Below, piece by piece: positions 51,980 through 61,480 of a stretch of DNA of 64,000 bases (its first letter is position 1; each line of letters opens with the position of its first letter). The DNA comes from CAWJKP01 sp963843465 (GTDB taxonomy: Bacteria > Planctomycetota > Planctomycetia > Pirellulales > Thermoguttaceae): positions 1 through 64,000 of the forward strand of contig CAWJKP010000006.1 in assembly GCA_963843465.1 (NCBI GenBank). Direction: 5' to 3'. The notes beneath the pieces are model-generated. The model saw only the letters and a list, made by a program, of their open reading frames with translations. It was not told the DNA's origin and searched no databases. The translations under genes and the position numbers were made by a program.

Positions 51980-53589
51980 TGTGAATCTTTCGTTTGCAAA
52001 GAAATATTTTGCGCGTGAGGGATCAATATCTTGTACGGTTGGATCGGCGAGGACAGCCGGAGGACAGGCGATGGATCAAGGTGCTTTGTTCGATCGGGGG
52101 GTAGGCGAGCGTGCCGAGGCGTCGCAACCGCCGCGGATTGGCCCCAAGCGACTGCGGCATGCAATACGCGACCAGATTGAATTCCAGGAATGCTCGCTCG
52201 ACGAATTGGTTCCCGAGGAACACGAAGCACGGATCGTCTGGAATTACGTGTGCGAGCTGGACTTGTCGACACTGTACGAACCGATTCAAGCGGTCGAGCG
52301 TGGCCCCGGGCAAGCTCCCGCAGACCCGCGCATCCTGATGACCTTGTGGCTGTACGCGACACTCCGCGGCGTAGGCAGCGCCCGGGAACTGAACCGGCTG
52401 TGCCAGTACCACGCGGCGTACCGGTGGATTTGCGGCGGCGTGTCGATGAACTATCACACCCTTTCGGACTTCCGCACGCAGCACGTGGACCTGCTCGATC
52501 ACCTGCTGACGGAGAGCATGGCCAGTTTGATGGCCGAGGGTCTGGTGACGCTGGACCGCGTGGCGCAAGACGGGATGAAAGTTCGCGCCAGTGCGGGGGC
52601 CGCGTCGTTCCGCCGCCGGCCTACGCTGGAGGAGGCGTTGGGCGAAGCGGAGGAGCAGGTGGCCCAGTTGCGGAAGGAATTGGAGGCCAACCCGGCGGCA
52701 CATAAGGCCCGTCAGCAAGCGGCCCGACAGCGGGCGGCGGAAGAACGAGCCCGGCGGATTTGCGCTGCTTTGGAGCAATTGCCGAAGATCGAGGAGAGCA
52801 AGAAGGCCAAAGACCGCGAAAAGGCCCGCGCCTCGACCACCGATGCCGAGGCCCGCGTGATGAAGATGGGCGATGGCGGATATCGTCCGGCGTTCAACGT
52901 CGAACTGGCGACGGCCACGGGTTCGCAGATCATTACCGGCGCGGACGTGACAAACTCCGGCGGCGATCAAGGGCAAATGGCGCCGATGGTCGACCAACAC
53001 CAGGAGCGTTACCAACGGGTTCCCGACGAAGCATTGGTGGACGGGGGATTCGTGAAGAAGGAAGACATTGAGCGCGTAGAACAGGGCGGAACGACGGTGT
53101 ATGCCCCGGTGCAAAAGTCGAAGGACCCCGCGCGGGATGCCCATACTCCCCGCCCGGACGACACCCCGGCGGTGGCCCGGTGGCGGCAGCGGATGGCCAC
53201 GGACGAGGCGAAGACCATTTACCGGCAACGGGCGGCGACAGCCGAGTGTGTCAATGCCTTGGCCCGCAACCGGGGCTTGCAGCGGTTTCTGGTCCGCGGC
53301 CTGCGGAAAGTGAAGGCCGTGGTCTTGTGGTACGTCTTGGCCCATAACCTGATGCGGGCGGTCACACTGCGCACTGTGGCGGCCCAAGGGGTGCTGTGAG
53401 GCAGTTGAAGATGATGAAACGAGAAAACAACACAAGCTAGGCAGTTTGCCGATCCGACCGGCGTCCCGTCTCAACCGGCCCGCTGGGATCGGCGGCCTAC
53501 GAGGCGATCCCGCTCGACGCGAAAAAGCTGTCGGACGAGCCTTGTGAGGGAACGCAGCCGAAGGGGCGGAAAAACGCATTTGATTCACA
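51980..53589 (+). mobile_element. IS1182-like insertion sequence
   Basis: About 1.6 kb, bounded by TGTGAATC (51980-51987) and its complement GATTCACA (53582-53589) with imperfect further pairing (TTTCGTTTGC against AAATGCGTTT). A single transposase gene occupies most of it. Flanks on both sides contain GTGGTCAG/GTGGTTAG motifs, so it may have landed in a stutter repeat. Exact ends and target duplication are uncertain. Confidence 0.65.
52071..53399 (+). CDS. IS1182-family transposase
   Basis: 442 residues from ATG 52071 (GGAGGACAGGCG upstream). The N-terminal DUF772-type domain reads HAIRDQIEFQECSLDELVPEEHEARIVWNYV, then DPRILMTLWLYATLRGVGSARELNRLC and YRWICGGVSMNYHTLSDFR. The catalytic DDE core has DRVAQDGMKVRASAGAASFRR (first Asp), VNSGG-like TNSGGDQGQMAPMVDQ, and ALVDGGFVKKEDIE (second Asp); the C-terminal EAKTIYRQRAATAECVNALARNRG holds the Glu region. 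It appears intact, so the element may be active. Confidence 0.88.
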   Translation: MDQGALFDRGVGERAEASQPPRIGPKRLRHAIRDQIEFQECSLDELVPEEHEARIVWNYVCELDLSTLYEPIQAVERGPGQAPADPRILMTLWLYATLRGVGSARELNRLCQYHAAYRWICGGVSMNYHTLSDFRTQHVDLLDHLLTESMASLMAEGLVTLDRVAQDGMKVRASAGAASFRRRPTLEEALGEAEEQVAQLRKELEANPAAHKARQQAARQRAAEERARRICAALEQLPKIEESKKAKDREKARASTTDAEARVMKMGDGGYRPAFNVELATATGSQIITGADVTNSGGDQGQMAPMVDQHQERYQRVPDEALVDGGFVKKEDIERVEQGGTTVYAPVQKSKDPARDAHTPRPDDTPAVARWRQRMATDEAKTIYRQRAATAECVNALARNRGLQRFLVRGLRKVKAVVLWYVLAHNLMRAVTLRTVAAQGVL

Positions 53590-53594
53590 GGCTC

Positions 53595-53740
53595 TCAGTG
53601 GTTAGTGGTCAGTGGTTAGTGGCTTGGGTGTTGGGCGCCGCCAGTTCCAACCCCTGGTCGCTGACCACTAACCACTAACCACTGACCACTCTTTTTGGGT
53701 GGGCCAGCGCTCGCTGGCGCGAGCTGGTCCCACCCTACTC
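53595..53740. repeat. GTGGTTAGTGGTCAGTGG stutter and GTAGGGTGGG repeat
   Basis: Left arm with AGTGGTTAGTGGTCAGTGGT, right arm CCACTAACCACTAACCACTG, then a GTGGGCCAGCGCTCGCTGGC hairpin closing with CCCACCCTAC. The gap between the IS and the DUF1559 gene is filled by repeats. Confidence 0.7.
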
Positions 53741-53751
53741 GTAGAAGCGGC

Positions 53752-54603
53752 TCAGAAGGGACCGAGGAGTTCCTTGCCGCCGCGGGTGGAGAGGGCCTGG
53801 TAGGTGGCGAAATCGATCTCGTAGCTGATCATCCGCGTGGATCCGTCGGCCAAGAGGAAGTTCACCCCCGAGGGATGATAGCTCCAGTAGTGGAAGTTGT
53901 GATTGCCGTCGGGCAGGCCCGGGGCCAGGCCGTTTTGCGTGGTGTTGAGATTGTCGCCGTTGCCCGTCGAGTCGCCGTAGCCGCAATAGGTCCAGCCCCA
54001 GTAGAGATCGTTGGGAGTGCCTCGCTCGCCCATGATGATCGTGTTGGAGGTTCCGTCGGTGATCCCTCCGACGGTGATCGAGGAGCCGCCGTGGAGCGTG
54101 GAGAGCATGATGCCGTCGTTGGCGGTCGGCGAGGTGCCCATCATCCCCATGTAGTTCGTGCAGCCGTGGTGCCCGAAGCCCGTCTCGGTGTACCAGATCT
54201 GGCCGGCCAGCGGGTCCACGGGGCACTTGTCCACGCTCAGAGCGTAGTTGCCGGGGTCTTGTGCCGGGGTCTGGGCGTTGCCGAATTGAAAGCAGTCGCC
54301 GGGGTACTGATAGTTGATGAGCGCGTAGATCGTTCCACCCTCCATATACGGCAGGAGCATGGACTGGCCGGTCCAATAGGTGCCGGAGACGTTGCCGATG
54401 GGGAAGGCGCCGATGGCCGCATGGTAGTTTTGCAGGGCCAGGCCGTATTGTTTGAGGTTGTTTTGACATTGGGCCCGCCGGGCGGCCTCCCGCGCAGCCT
54501 GCACGGCCGGCAGCAGCAGGGCAACGAGGATCCCGATAATCGTGATCACCACCAACAATTCCACCAGGGTGAAACCCAACCTGATGAGTAGACGTCTCGT
54601 CAT
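53752..54603 (-). CDS. DUF1559 prepilin-like protein
   Basis: 283 residues from ATG 54603. A type IV prepilin N-terminal methylation segment, GFTLVELLVVITIIG then ILVALLLPAVQAAREAARR, is followed by the conserved NNLKQYGLALQNYH. The C-terminus carries the H-x9-DG motif (HPSGVNFLLADGSTR). Planctomycetes have many such DUF1559 proteins, probably pseudopilins processed by a prepilin peptidase and located at the cell surface or outer membrane. The frame is open upstream but only this start gives a sensible prepilin leader. Downstream of, and probably co-transcribed with, the lipoprotein gene. Confidence 0.92.
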   Translation of the reverse strand: MTRRLLIRLGFTLVELLVVITIIGILVALLLPAVQAAREAARRAQCQNNLKQYGLALQNYHAAIGAFPIGNVSGTYWTGQSMLLPYMEGGTIYALINYQYPGDCFQFGNAQTPAQDPGNYALSVDKCPVDPLAGQIWYTETGFGHHGCTNYMGMMGTSPTANDGIMLSTLHGGSSITVGGITDGTSNTIIMGERGTPNDLYWGWTYCGYGDSTGNGDNLNTTQNGLAPGLPDGNHNFHYWSYHPSGVNFLLADGSTRMISYEIDFATYQALSTRGGKELLGPF

Positions 54604-54614
54604 GACCGGCCCTC

Positions 54615-55094
54615 TTAGTCCAGGTGGAAGTCGAAGCGATAAGGGCCTTCGGCCGTCACGTTCGCCGATTGCGTCCACTGGGTCTTCGCCGGTCCGCCCG
54701 CCGCGGCTCGCCCGGACGCGGCGCGGCTGCCGCGCGACTGTAACATCGGGCCTTTGGCAAGAACCTTGTTCACGATCACCCGGTGAGGGCCGGCCGACGG
54801 ACCGTTGTGGCGGTTGAACTGATACTCGCCATTGGTCAAGGAAAGGATGGCAGCCGGACTCTTGCCGTCCGCCGGCAGGAAGGTGATCGTGCCGTTGAAC
54901 CTCTCGCCCCCACCCTGCGTAACCGTGCCGCCCACCGGCAGCCGCTCGAACCCGCCGCTGCGGCCACAACCCAGCGGCAGCACCATAAATGCGGTCGCCA
55001 CGCCGAGCAAGGCGACCCACGGGCATCGGGCTGCAGCGTTCACGGGAAACGGACCCTCGTCGAGTGTCGGGCGGATAAGGCAATGTATTATCAT
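54615..55094 (-). CDS. Planctomycete-type lipoprotein (partner of DUF1559 protein)
   Basis: Up to 159 residues; GTG 55043 gives a more typical signal (ALLGVATAFMVLPLGCG), with lipobox LPLGC, so the ATG at 55094 may be too early. The mature part has the transthyretin-like beta pattern LPVGGTVTQGGGERFNGTITFLP and GPHRVIVNKV seen in small lipoproteins that accompany DUF1559 genes. The middle is Ser/Ala/Gly-rich. Only 11 bp separates it from the DUF1559 start, so they form an operon. Confidence 0.75.
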   Translation of the reverse strand: MIIHCLIRPTLDEGPFPVNAAARCPWVALLGVATAFMVLPLGCGRSGGFERLPVGGTVTQGGGERFNGTITFLPADGKSPAAILSLTNGEYQFNRHNGPSAGPHRVIVNKVLAKGPMLQSRGSRAASGRAAAGGPAKTQWTQSANVTAEGPYRFDFHLD

Positions 55095-55234
55095 GCATCA
55101 AGGAAAAGCGTACAAGACTCTGCGCATAGCCCCGAAAGGGAACGGCTCTCCCTTCGAGAGAGGGGAAGAAGCGCCGGACAAACCGGGCCCCCGCGTGCAA
55201 TAAGTTCTGCAAAGCTGCGTTTACCATCATAGAC

Positions 55235-55768
55235 ATGGCCGCGTCCGACTGCGAACCCGACGACGAACTGCGCTTCACGCAGTGGGTATCCGCCCACGGC
55301 AAGGCCGTCCGAGGATTCCTCCTGGCCATGGTTCGACGCGCCGATCTGGCGGATGACTTGACCCAGGAAGTCTTCTGCCGGGCCTGGCGAGCACGCGATC
55401 ACTACCACGAAGAGGGCAAGAGCCGGGCTTACCTGCTGAGAATCGCCGACCGGTTGCTGCGCGACCGCCATAGACGCCTGGGGCCGGAGCAGAACCTGGC
55501 CGAGCTAGGTTGGCGACAGCAGGAGCCCGCCAGTCGCTTGCCCGAACCGTCGCAGGCGGCCCTGTTGACGGAGCAAACCGAGCAGTTGGCGGCGGCGATG
55601 GACCGCTTGTCGTCGATCCAGCAGCGGGTGCTGCTGCTGCGTTATTACGGCCAATTGAGTTTTGCGGAGATTGCCCAGACCACCAAGTGCCCCTTGAACA
55701 CAACCCTGACCCATTGCCACCGAGGACTGGCGGTGCTCCGCAAGCTGTTGGGAGCGCCGAATCAATAG
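55235..55768 (+). CDS. ECF-type RNA polymerase sigma factor
   Basis: 177 residues. Region 2: DDLTQEVFCRAWRARDHY preceded by RGFLLAMVRRADLA, then LLRIADRLLRDRHRR. Region 4: AMDRLSSIQQRVLLLRYYGQLSFAEIAQTTKCPLNTTLTHCHRGLAVLRKLL. It directs polymerase to a stress or envelope regulon. Divergent from the lipoprotein gene and first of a run with a single-span protein and a proline-rich exported protein. Confidence 0.9.
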   Translation: MAASDCEPDDELRFTQWVSAHGKAVRGFLLAMVRRADLADDLTQEVFCRAWRARDHYHEEGKSRAYLLRIADRLLRDRHRRLGPEQNLAELGWRQQEPASRLPEPSQAALLTEQTEQLAAAMDRLSSIQQRVLLLRYYGQLSFAEIAQTTKCPLNTTLTHCHRGLAVLRKLLGAPNQ

Positions 55769-55777
55769 GTGGCGGAC

Positions 55778-55842
55778 TTTCGATGGTACTCCTCACGCGG
55801 AGCGTGAGGTTCGGCCTCACGTGGAGCGTGAGGAGTACGAAA
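55778..55842. repeat. Inverted repeat GTACTCCTCACGCGGAGCGT
   Basis: Left arm GTACTCCTCACGCGGAGCGT.. and right arm CCTCACGTGGAGCGTGAGGA.. ending GTACGAAAG, each partly palindromic. It sits between the sigma factor and the next gene of the putative operon. Confidence 0.75.
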
Positions 55843-55855
55843 GGGGAGAAGGCGC

Positions 55856-56461
55856 ATGAGCGATGAAATGTCGAAACGGGAACGAATGCTAGAGCGGGCC
55901 ACAGCAGTTCCCTCCGCGCCACAGCCGGGCGATGATCCCCAGGAGGCCGCGCTCGGCGAGGCATGGCTGGCCTTCGGGCGACTGCTGGAGGCGGCCGAAG
56001 CGTCCGCGCCGCCGCAGCGTCCGCCGACCTTGCCGAGTTACCCGCGGGCCGTTCCGTCTTCGGCCAGGCGGCGGCGATGGCTGTTGGCGACGATCTCGGT
56101 CGTGGTGGCGGCTTCGTTGCTGATCGTGGCGATAGCGGGCAGGACGTTGAACAGGGCCGGTCAGAAGCCGATCGCCGCCGGACCATCGCAAAAAACGATC
56201 CCGGCCTCCGCAGCGGTTCTTGCTTCCCAAGCGAAAAGGAAACCATTCACCACCGCTTCTTCGCTGGCAGGCAGCACTCACCAGCCCGCTTCCGTGGCGA
56301 AGACATCCGCGTGGGACGATGCGGTGGACACGCAGATCGCCCAGGTCGGCCGGCAGATGGCCCTGGTGGAGCAGGATTGGCGGGCCCAGGCCGATTCCCT
56401 CGACCTGATCCAGTACCGACTGAAAAGTGTGGAGGAGGAGGTCGGTGAGGGCAAGTTCTGA
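55856..56461 (+). CDS. Single-span membrane protein, candidate anti-sigma factor
   Basis: 201 residues: a hydrophilic N-terminal domain of about 70 residues (cytoplasmic), one membrane helix (WLLATISVVVAASLLIVAIAG), and a periplasmic part of about 105 residues. Its place directly after an ECF sigma gene and its one-span topology fit an anti-sigma factor, but there is no recognisable zinc-containing (HxxxCxxC) anti-sigma domain, so the assignment rests on context. Confidence 0.65.
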   Translation: MSDEMSKRERMLERATAVPSAPQPGDDPQEAALGEAWLAFGRLLEAAEASAPPQRPPTLPSYPRAVPSSARRRRWLLATISVVVAASLLIVAIAGRTLNRAGQKPIAAGPSQKTIPASAAVLASQAKRKPFTTASSLAGSTHQPASVAKTSAWDDAVDTQIAQVGRQMALVEQDWRAQADSLDLIQYRLKSVEEEVGEGKF

Positions 56462-56503
56462 AACCGAAGACCCAGATACCCTAGTCATCAAGGAGATCTT
56501 CCC

Positions 56504-57256
56504 ATGAACCGATGGTTGTGGCTGATGTCGGCGATCGTGCTCGGCGGGCTATTGGGCGGCAGCGCCTGGGCCGATGACGGGCCTGCCAAGCCGGGGCGGG
56601 GAGTCGACCAACGGCGGGACGGTGGCGGACCGCCGCCGGGGGACGCGGAATCGGGGCGGAGGCCGCAGGGCCCGGCGGACGCCCACCGGCTCGGGCCGCC
56701 TGGCAACGACGATTTCGGCGACCCCGGTCCGCCCGAGGCGCAGGGGCCTCCGGGCCGGGATCGCCGGCCTCCGCCGGGTCCGCCGCCTGCCGACGATGAT
56801 CGACCGGGCGGCGATCGCCCGCGTCCGCCCGGACCGCCGCCCGCGGAGGACGGCCGTCGGCCCGGTGGCCCGCAGGGGCCGGGGCGGCCGGGCGCCGATC
56901 AGCCGCCTCCGCCTCGTTGGCCTCGTGAGGATCTTGAGGCCCTGCGGGAAAACGACCCGGAAATGTTCAAGCTGCTCAAAGCGGACCTGGACCTGGATCG
57001 GCAGTCGCGGGACCTGGTCCTCCAGTACCGGAAGGCAACCAGCCAACAGCGCGAGAAGATCAAGGCGCTGGTCGTCGAGACCGTCAACCAGCATTTCAAC
57101 GTCCGCCAGCAGCGGCGTGCCTTGGAATTGAAGCGGCTGGAGGAAGAGCTTCAACGCCTGCGCGAGTCGGTCGAGCACCGCACCAAGGCCCGCAAAGAGC
57201 TGATCGAGAAGCGGGTCTCCGAACTCCTGGGGCCGGAAGACCAGGCGGGATTCTAA
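56504..57256 (+). CDS. Exported Pro/Gly/Asp-rich protein with C-terminal coiled coil
   Basis: 250 residues. Signal peptide MNRWLWLMSAIVLGGLLGGSAWA, a disordered Pro/Gly/Asp/Arg-rich stretch to about residue 140 (PPPGPPPADDDRPGGDRP), then a long helical segment: LEALRENDPEMFKLLKADLDLDRQSRDLVLQYR and ELKRLEEELQRLRESVEHRTKARKEL. The helical part resembles periplasmic stress chaperones such as CpxP/Spy/ZraP in style only. Being in the run with an ECF sigma factor and a candidate anti-sigma, it may be part of that envelope response. Confidence 0.7.
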   Translation: MNRWLWLMSAIVLGGLLGGSAWADDGPAKPGRGVDQRRDGGGPPPGDAESGRRPQGPADAHRLGPPGNDDFGDPGPPEAQGPPGRDRRPPPGPPPADDDRPGGDRPRPPGPPPAEDGRRPGGPQGPGRPGADQPPPPRWPREDLEALRENDPEMFKLLKADLDLDRQSRDLVLQYRKATSQQREKIKALVVETVNQHFNVRQQRRALELKRLEEELQRLRESVEHRTKARKELIEKRVSELLGPEDQAGF

Positions 57257-57259
57257 GGG

Positions 57260-57386
57260 GGATTATTCACAGCCCCACACTAGCCCGAAGCGCAAGCGAG
57301 GGAAGCACACCAACCTACCCTCGCTTGCGCTTCGGGCTAGTGTTACGCGCTATGCACCGAAGCACCCGGGCCAAGAATGTTCCGGG
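57260..57386. repeat. Family C element (CTAGCCCGAAGCG hairpin), copy 2
   Basis: The same perfect 25-bp inverted repeat as at 21361-21430 (here 57278-57302 and 57318-57342), with a shorter loop, and the same left GGATTATTCA and right TTACGCGCT.TGC.CCGAAGCAC flanks. Two copies share about 130 bp. Confidence 0.85.
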
Positions 57387-57803
57387 CTAACCTCGCATCG
57401 CGATCAGATCGTGCCACCAGCCGACGATCACGCCCAGGCGATGGGCGAAGAGCAACCCGCCCACCAGCGCGGCCCCCAGCGAGGCGACCAGCACGGCGGC
57501 GCTGCCGATGTCCAGGGCGTCGCCGAGGTAAGGATGATGTTCGAGGCTCACCGCCTTGGCCATCAATTCCAGCGCGCTGTTGAACATTTCGGCGGTGAGC
57601 ACGGCGGTGATGCACAACAGCAGCACGAACCATTCCAGCAGGCCCACGCGGAATCCCCAGCCGCAGCCGATCACGGCGGCGGCGGCGGCGAAATGGACGG
57701 GGAAGCTCCGCTGGCCGCGGACGCCCAGTACCATGCCGTGGAAGGCGTCGCGGAATTTCCGCGGCCAGGAGCGGGGAAGGCCAAAATCTCGCGGATCGGA
57801 CAT
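57387..57803 (-). CDS. dgkA: Diacylglycerol kinase (DgkA-type)
   Basis: 138 residues, three membrane helices. Motifs: N-terminal RDAFHGMVLGVRGQRSFPVH, and the catalytic LTAEMFNSALELMAK with Glu and Asn, then GDALDIGSAAVLVAS. This family phosphorylates diacylglycerol or undecaprenol at the inner membrane. It is a single gene, convergent with the preceding operon. Confidence 0.88.
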   Translation of the reverse strand: MSDPRDFGLPRSWPRKFRDAFHGMVLGVRGQRSFPVHFAAAAAVIGCGWGFRVGLLEWFVLLLCITAVLTAEMFNSALELMAKAVSLEHHPYLGDALDIGSAAVLVASLGAALVGGLLFAHRLGVIVGWWHDLIAMRG

Positions 57804-57839
57804 AGGTCGCCTGGGGTGTGGTTTCGCGGACCCTCTTGA

Positions 57840-60800
57840 CTATTCTAGCCCCATCGCTCCGGCGACGGGAACGCTGGCGCCGCCGATCTGGCCCAAGCGG
57901 CCCTTGGGCAGGAAGCGGGGTTCGATGGAAATACCGAATCCGACGTTGTTCTGCGCGGAGTTGGCGTTGAAGGAGGCGCTGATCAGGAACGACTCGCCGA
58001 TCCGCGTAATGGTGAAGCTCTCGCCGACGGTGCCGTTATTGGTCAGGTCCGTGGAGATCGAGGCGGTGGAGATCCAGTTCGGGCTCATGAGGTAGGAATA
58101 GGCCATGATGATCACCTCGTTGTGGATCGGCCCATCGAGGTAACGGAAGCCCAAATAGAGACTGGCTCGGGGCGGCCGGGTGAGGAAGCCGCCGATGCTG
58201 ACCGCCTTCTCGCCCTGGTCGAAGAAGTCGAACTCGCCGTCGGAGACGATCGTCAGCCGGTCGCCGATGTGCCAGCGGAAGTCGTAGTCGGCCAGGCCCG
58301 GCACGGAGCCGAAGTCCTCCTGCTTGTCGGGGAAGAGGGTCACCTCGGTATCGAGGGTGATGTAGTCGATGATGTGCGGGTTGTCGACCGGACCGCGCTT
58401 GGTCTGCCAGCGTTGGAAGAGGTCCAGCCGCAGGGCCGTCATGTCGCCGACGATCTCCGGGGTCGGCGAGGTGACCCAATCCCCCAGGCCCGCCCGCAGC
58501 GCGTAGTTCCGTTCGTCGAACGCCAGCCGTATGGGTGAACCGCCAAAGGTGTAGACGTCGAAGCGGCGCTGGAAGGCCTCGATTTCCTCGTCGTTCAGGG
58601 GGTTATAAAGCGGCAGATCGTAAGGGCTGCGGGTGGCGCTGGAGTAGGAGAAGTCGGCGGCCAGCACCACCTTGTGGGCGATGCCGTCGATGTTCAGCAG
58701 CTCGCTCTGAATGGAGGGATCGACTGACCAGAAAGGCACGCTCGCGCGCACGCCCACCTGGCCGTAGGCGCGGTTGTAGTCGTTGTCGTTGAGGTCTTGG
58801 TCCCAATGGGTCAACTGGCCCAGGGCATAGGGCACGACCTTCACGGGCCCGAGTTGCAGCGGCAGATCGATCTCCTGAGTGGTGACGAATTCCGACCCGC
58901 TGTGGTTCTGCGGCAGGCCCGTCAGCGGATTGGTCTCCCAGGGAAGATAGGTGAAGGGCGTGTCATTGGGATCGGTGGGCCGGGTGGCCACGCGGAACTG
59001 TGCGTAGCCCGCCGTGGAGTGCTCATACCAGGTGAGCCAATCGCTCAAGAGCGACTGGCCGATGGTGGTATGATCCAGCCGCGGCGCCCACTCGGTCTCG
59101 GTGAAGAAGTCGTTCAGCCGCACGCTACTGCTGATGTCCCAGGACCAGTTGTCGCGGGTCTGCTTCAGCTCGACCCGCGTGTCCTCGTCCTTCATCTCGT
59201 CCCATTCGCGGAGAAAGTATTCCTGGAGGAAGTTGCGGTCGCTGATGAAGCCCAGCTCGACGGAGAGGCGGAAATCGTCGGGCAGGGTCTGGCGGTGATC
59301 CCAGAAGAGGCGGTAGCGGTAGCCGACGTTGGGCTCCGGGGCCACGGCGCCGCGGTTGCCGCCGAGGTTGTCAAGGCCGTGGTCGAGGATGCCGTAGAAA
59401 TCCACGAGCCCGTTGGTCGCCCCCGGCACGTCGAGGAAGTCGCTGAGGGTGTATCTGAAAGTGCTGCCTTCGGCGAAGCCTCGTTTGCTGAGATAGCCGA
59501 AATCGATGCCCAGGTCGGTGCCTGCCGGCTTGTCGCGGATTCCCAGGAGCTGGTAGCCGTCGAAACCGGCGAGGACCTGGTAGCCGAAGATGCTGTCGTC
59601 CTTGAACTGGATGCGGCGGATGAAGTAGTGCGAGTCTTCCAGGTCGCTGGCGAAATAGGGCCAGTAGAAGACCGGGACGTTGTCCACATAGAGCACGTCG
59701 TTCCGCGCAATGGCCTCGTGTACGTGGCGCATGATCGGCTCGCCGGTCAGCGGATCGACGGCCGGGTCTCCCGTGCGGGGGTCGAGCACCGGCACCTGGT
59801 GGTCCTCGAGGAAGACCTCGCTGGATTGCATGCGGTAGCCCGGCTCGCCCAGGCGGCTGGAGGTGAAGAAGCCCTGCTCGGCGAAGTACGTATCCTGCAA
59901 CGTCTGCCGGATGATCGCCGCCCGCAGCCGCAAGAGCCCCTCGTAGTTCGGCACGGGCGTGAGCATCTCGCCGTCCAAGATTACGCCGATGTGGCTGTTC
60001 ACGTCGTAGTACATCCGCTGGGCGTTGATGATGCGGTCGCCCTGGCGGAAGACGATGTTGCCTTCCATGTAGACTTCCAGGGGCGTGTGGCCGGCCTGGT
60101 AGGTCTCGCCGGCCTGGCCGGGCTGGGGAACGCCGACTGTCCAGAGCACCAGCCGGTCGGCGGAGAGGTCGATCGAGCCCACGTCGGTCATGCCGTCGAT
60201 GATCACGTTCACGCCGGACTCGACGACCGCCACCGCCCGATTGGTGGCCCGATCGACCTCCCACTGGGCCTGCACGGGCACGTCGCTGCGGGCGAACAGG
60301 CGGATCCGCCGCGTCGTCGGCGCCGGCACCCTGGGCCCCCGCGTGCCGGCTTCCGGGCTCACCGGCGGCGGGCTTCGGATCGCCGGCTGGCCGTGGACCG
60401 GCGCCCGCCAGCTCATCGCCCGCTGGTAAATCGGCGGCGTCTCGGCCGGCGGCTCGACTTCCCGCGCGGCATGGATCTCAACGTCCTTGTCGGTGTAGAA
60501 GCGGTGCAGCCAATTGCGATCGGTGACGTGCGTCCGGGAGCGGGCCTGGCCGGCGTCCAGCACGACATTGCCTTCGAGGTAGGCAATGACCGCGTTGCGC
60601 CCCGCGCCGCCGTGCCGGTGCGGTCGATCCAGATCACCGCGTCGTGGGCTTGCGCCGAAGTGAGCCCTTGCCGGATGAGAACGTTGCCGGAGAGAACCCA
60701 AGTCTCGTAGACGCCCACGTCTCGCGTCCAACGAAAGCCCGTGTCGGCCGTAATCACAATCGGCGAGGCCAGGTCCGCTTGCGGCAGCTCGATCTGGGCT

Positions 60801-61024
60801 CGGGCGGATTGCGGCAGTTGCCAGAGAACCCCTGCGAAGATCGCCGACAGCAACCAACCCGGCCATCCTCGCCGGCGCGAACCGGCAGCGCAGGCGCGCA
60901 GGCGATGAGCCGCGGGCCGGGTACGGGCCGGTTTGTTGCGCGGGTGGCGTTTCAGCAGAAAAGCATCCGTGCTATCCCCGGCGACTGGCGCAACCAACGG
61001 CGCGACGCCGGGCCGTGAAAGCAA
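57840..61024 (-). CDS. LptD/OstA-like outer-membrane protein, frameshift near 60600
   Basis: About 1,061 residues when joined; the start is uncertain (TTG 61024 is one option, no ATG suits). N-terminal signal WPGWLLSAIFAGVLWQLPQ and a beta-jellyroll OstA/LptA-like domain (SPIVITADTGFRW, VLSGNVLIRQG) read in one frame. After a one-base shift near the CCCC run at 60600-60603 they continue with RNAVIAYLEGNVVLDAG. A second jellyroll part (INAQRMYYDVNSHIGVILDGE) and a long beta-barrel region with VPVFYWPYFASDLED follow, ending in ...GAMGLE. LptD inserts lipopolysaccharide into the outer membrane; planctomycete homologues are typically this large. Confidence 0.75.
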
Positions 61025-61480
61025 TCCAAGATAAGAAAAGCCGCCGAAAAGCGGGCAGATTATAGGAGCGTCGTGCGGGCGAATCAAGCCGGCTTCTTCT
61101 CGCCGCTGCCGCGCGCAAAGTCTTTCTTCCTCCCACCTTGCGGTTACCAACTTGCCGGTCCGCCGGCCGATGCTATGCACACTCCGCAGCCTGCCCCACG
61201 ACTCACACTGCCTGATTTTGCCCTTGGTCCGGTAGGTTATGCTTCCGCATAACATAACGTCTTATAAGGCAGGGTGTTATGCTAAAGCATAACCTACTAG
61301 CTTGTTTCGCCTGGTTGCCTATTCCGCCTGTAGGGAACGATTCTCTCCCTTTGGTTGCCGCCAGCGGCGACGCTTTCCAGATCCCCCCCTGTAATTTTAC
61401 TACGGAACTCCCCACTTGCCTGGAGCGTCCCGCGCTGGTCAAATGAAGTCAGTGACAATGCCGTTCTCTAAAGGCAGGCA
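61025..61480. other. Intergenic region with family A repeat
   Basis: No supported gene. Contains the family A element at 61232-61297 and nothing else recognised; it must hold promoters of two divergent genes. Confidence 0.5.
61232..61297. repeat. Family A palindromic repeat, locus 6
   Basis: GTAGGTTATGCTTCCGCATA(AC) and GTTATGCTAAAGCATAACCT(AC), opposed, about 25 bp apart. Confidence 0.85.

Noticed and set aside
58797..60710. A 637-residue plus-strand frame opposite the LptD-like gene
   Set aside because: Antisense shadow; the minus-strand protein carries clear OstA/LptD features.
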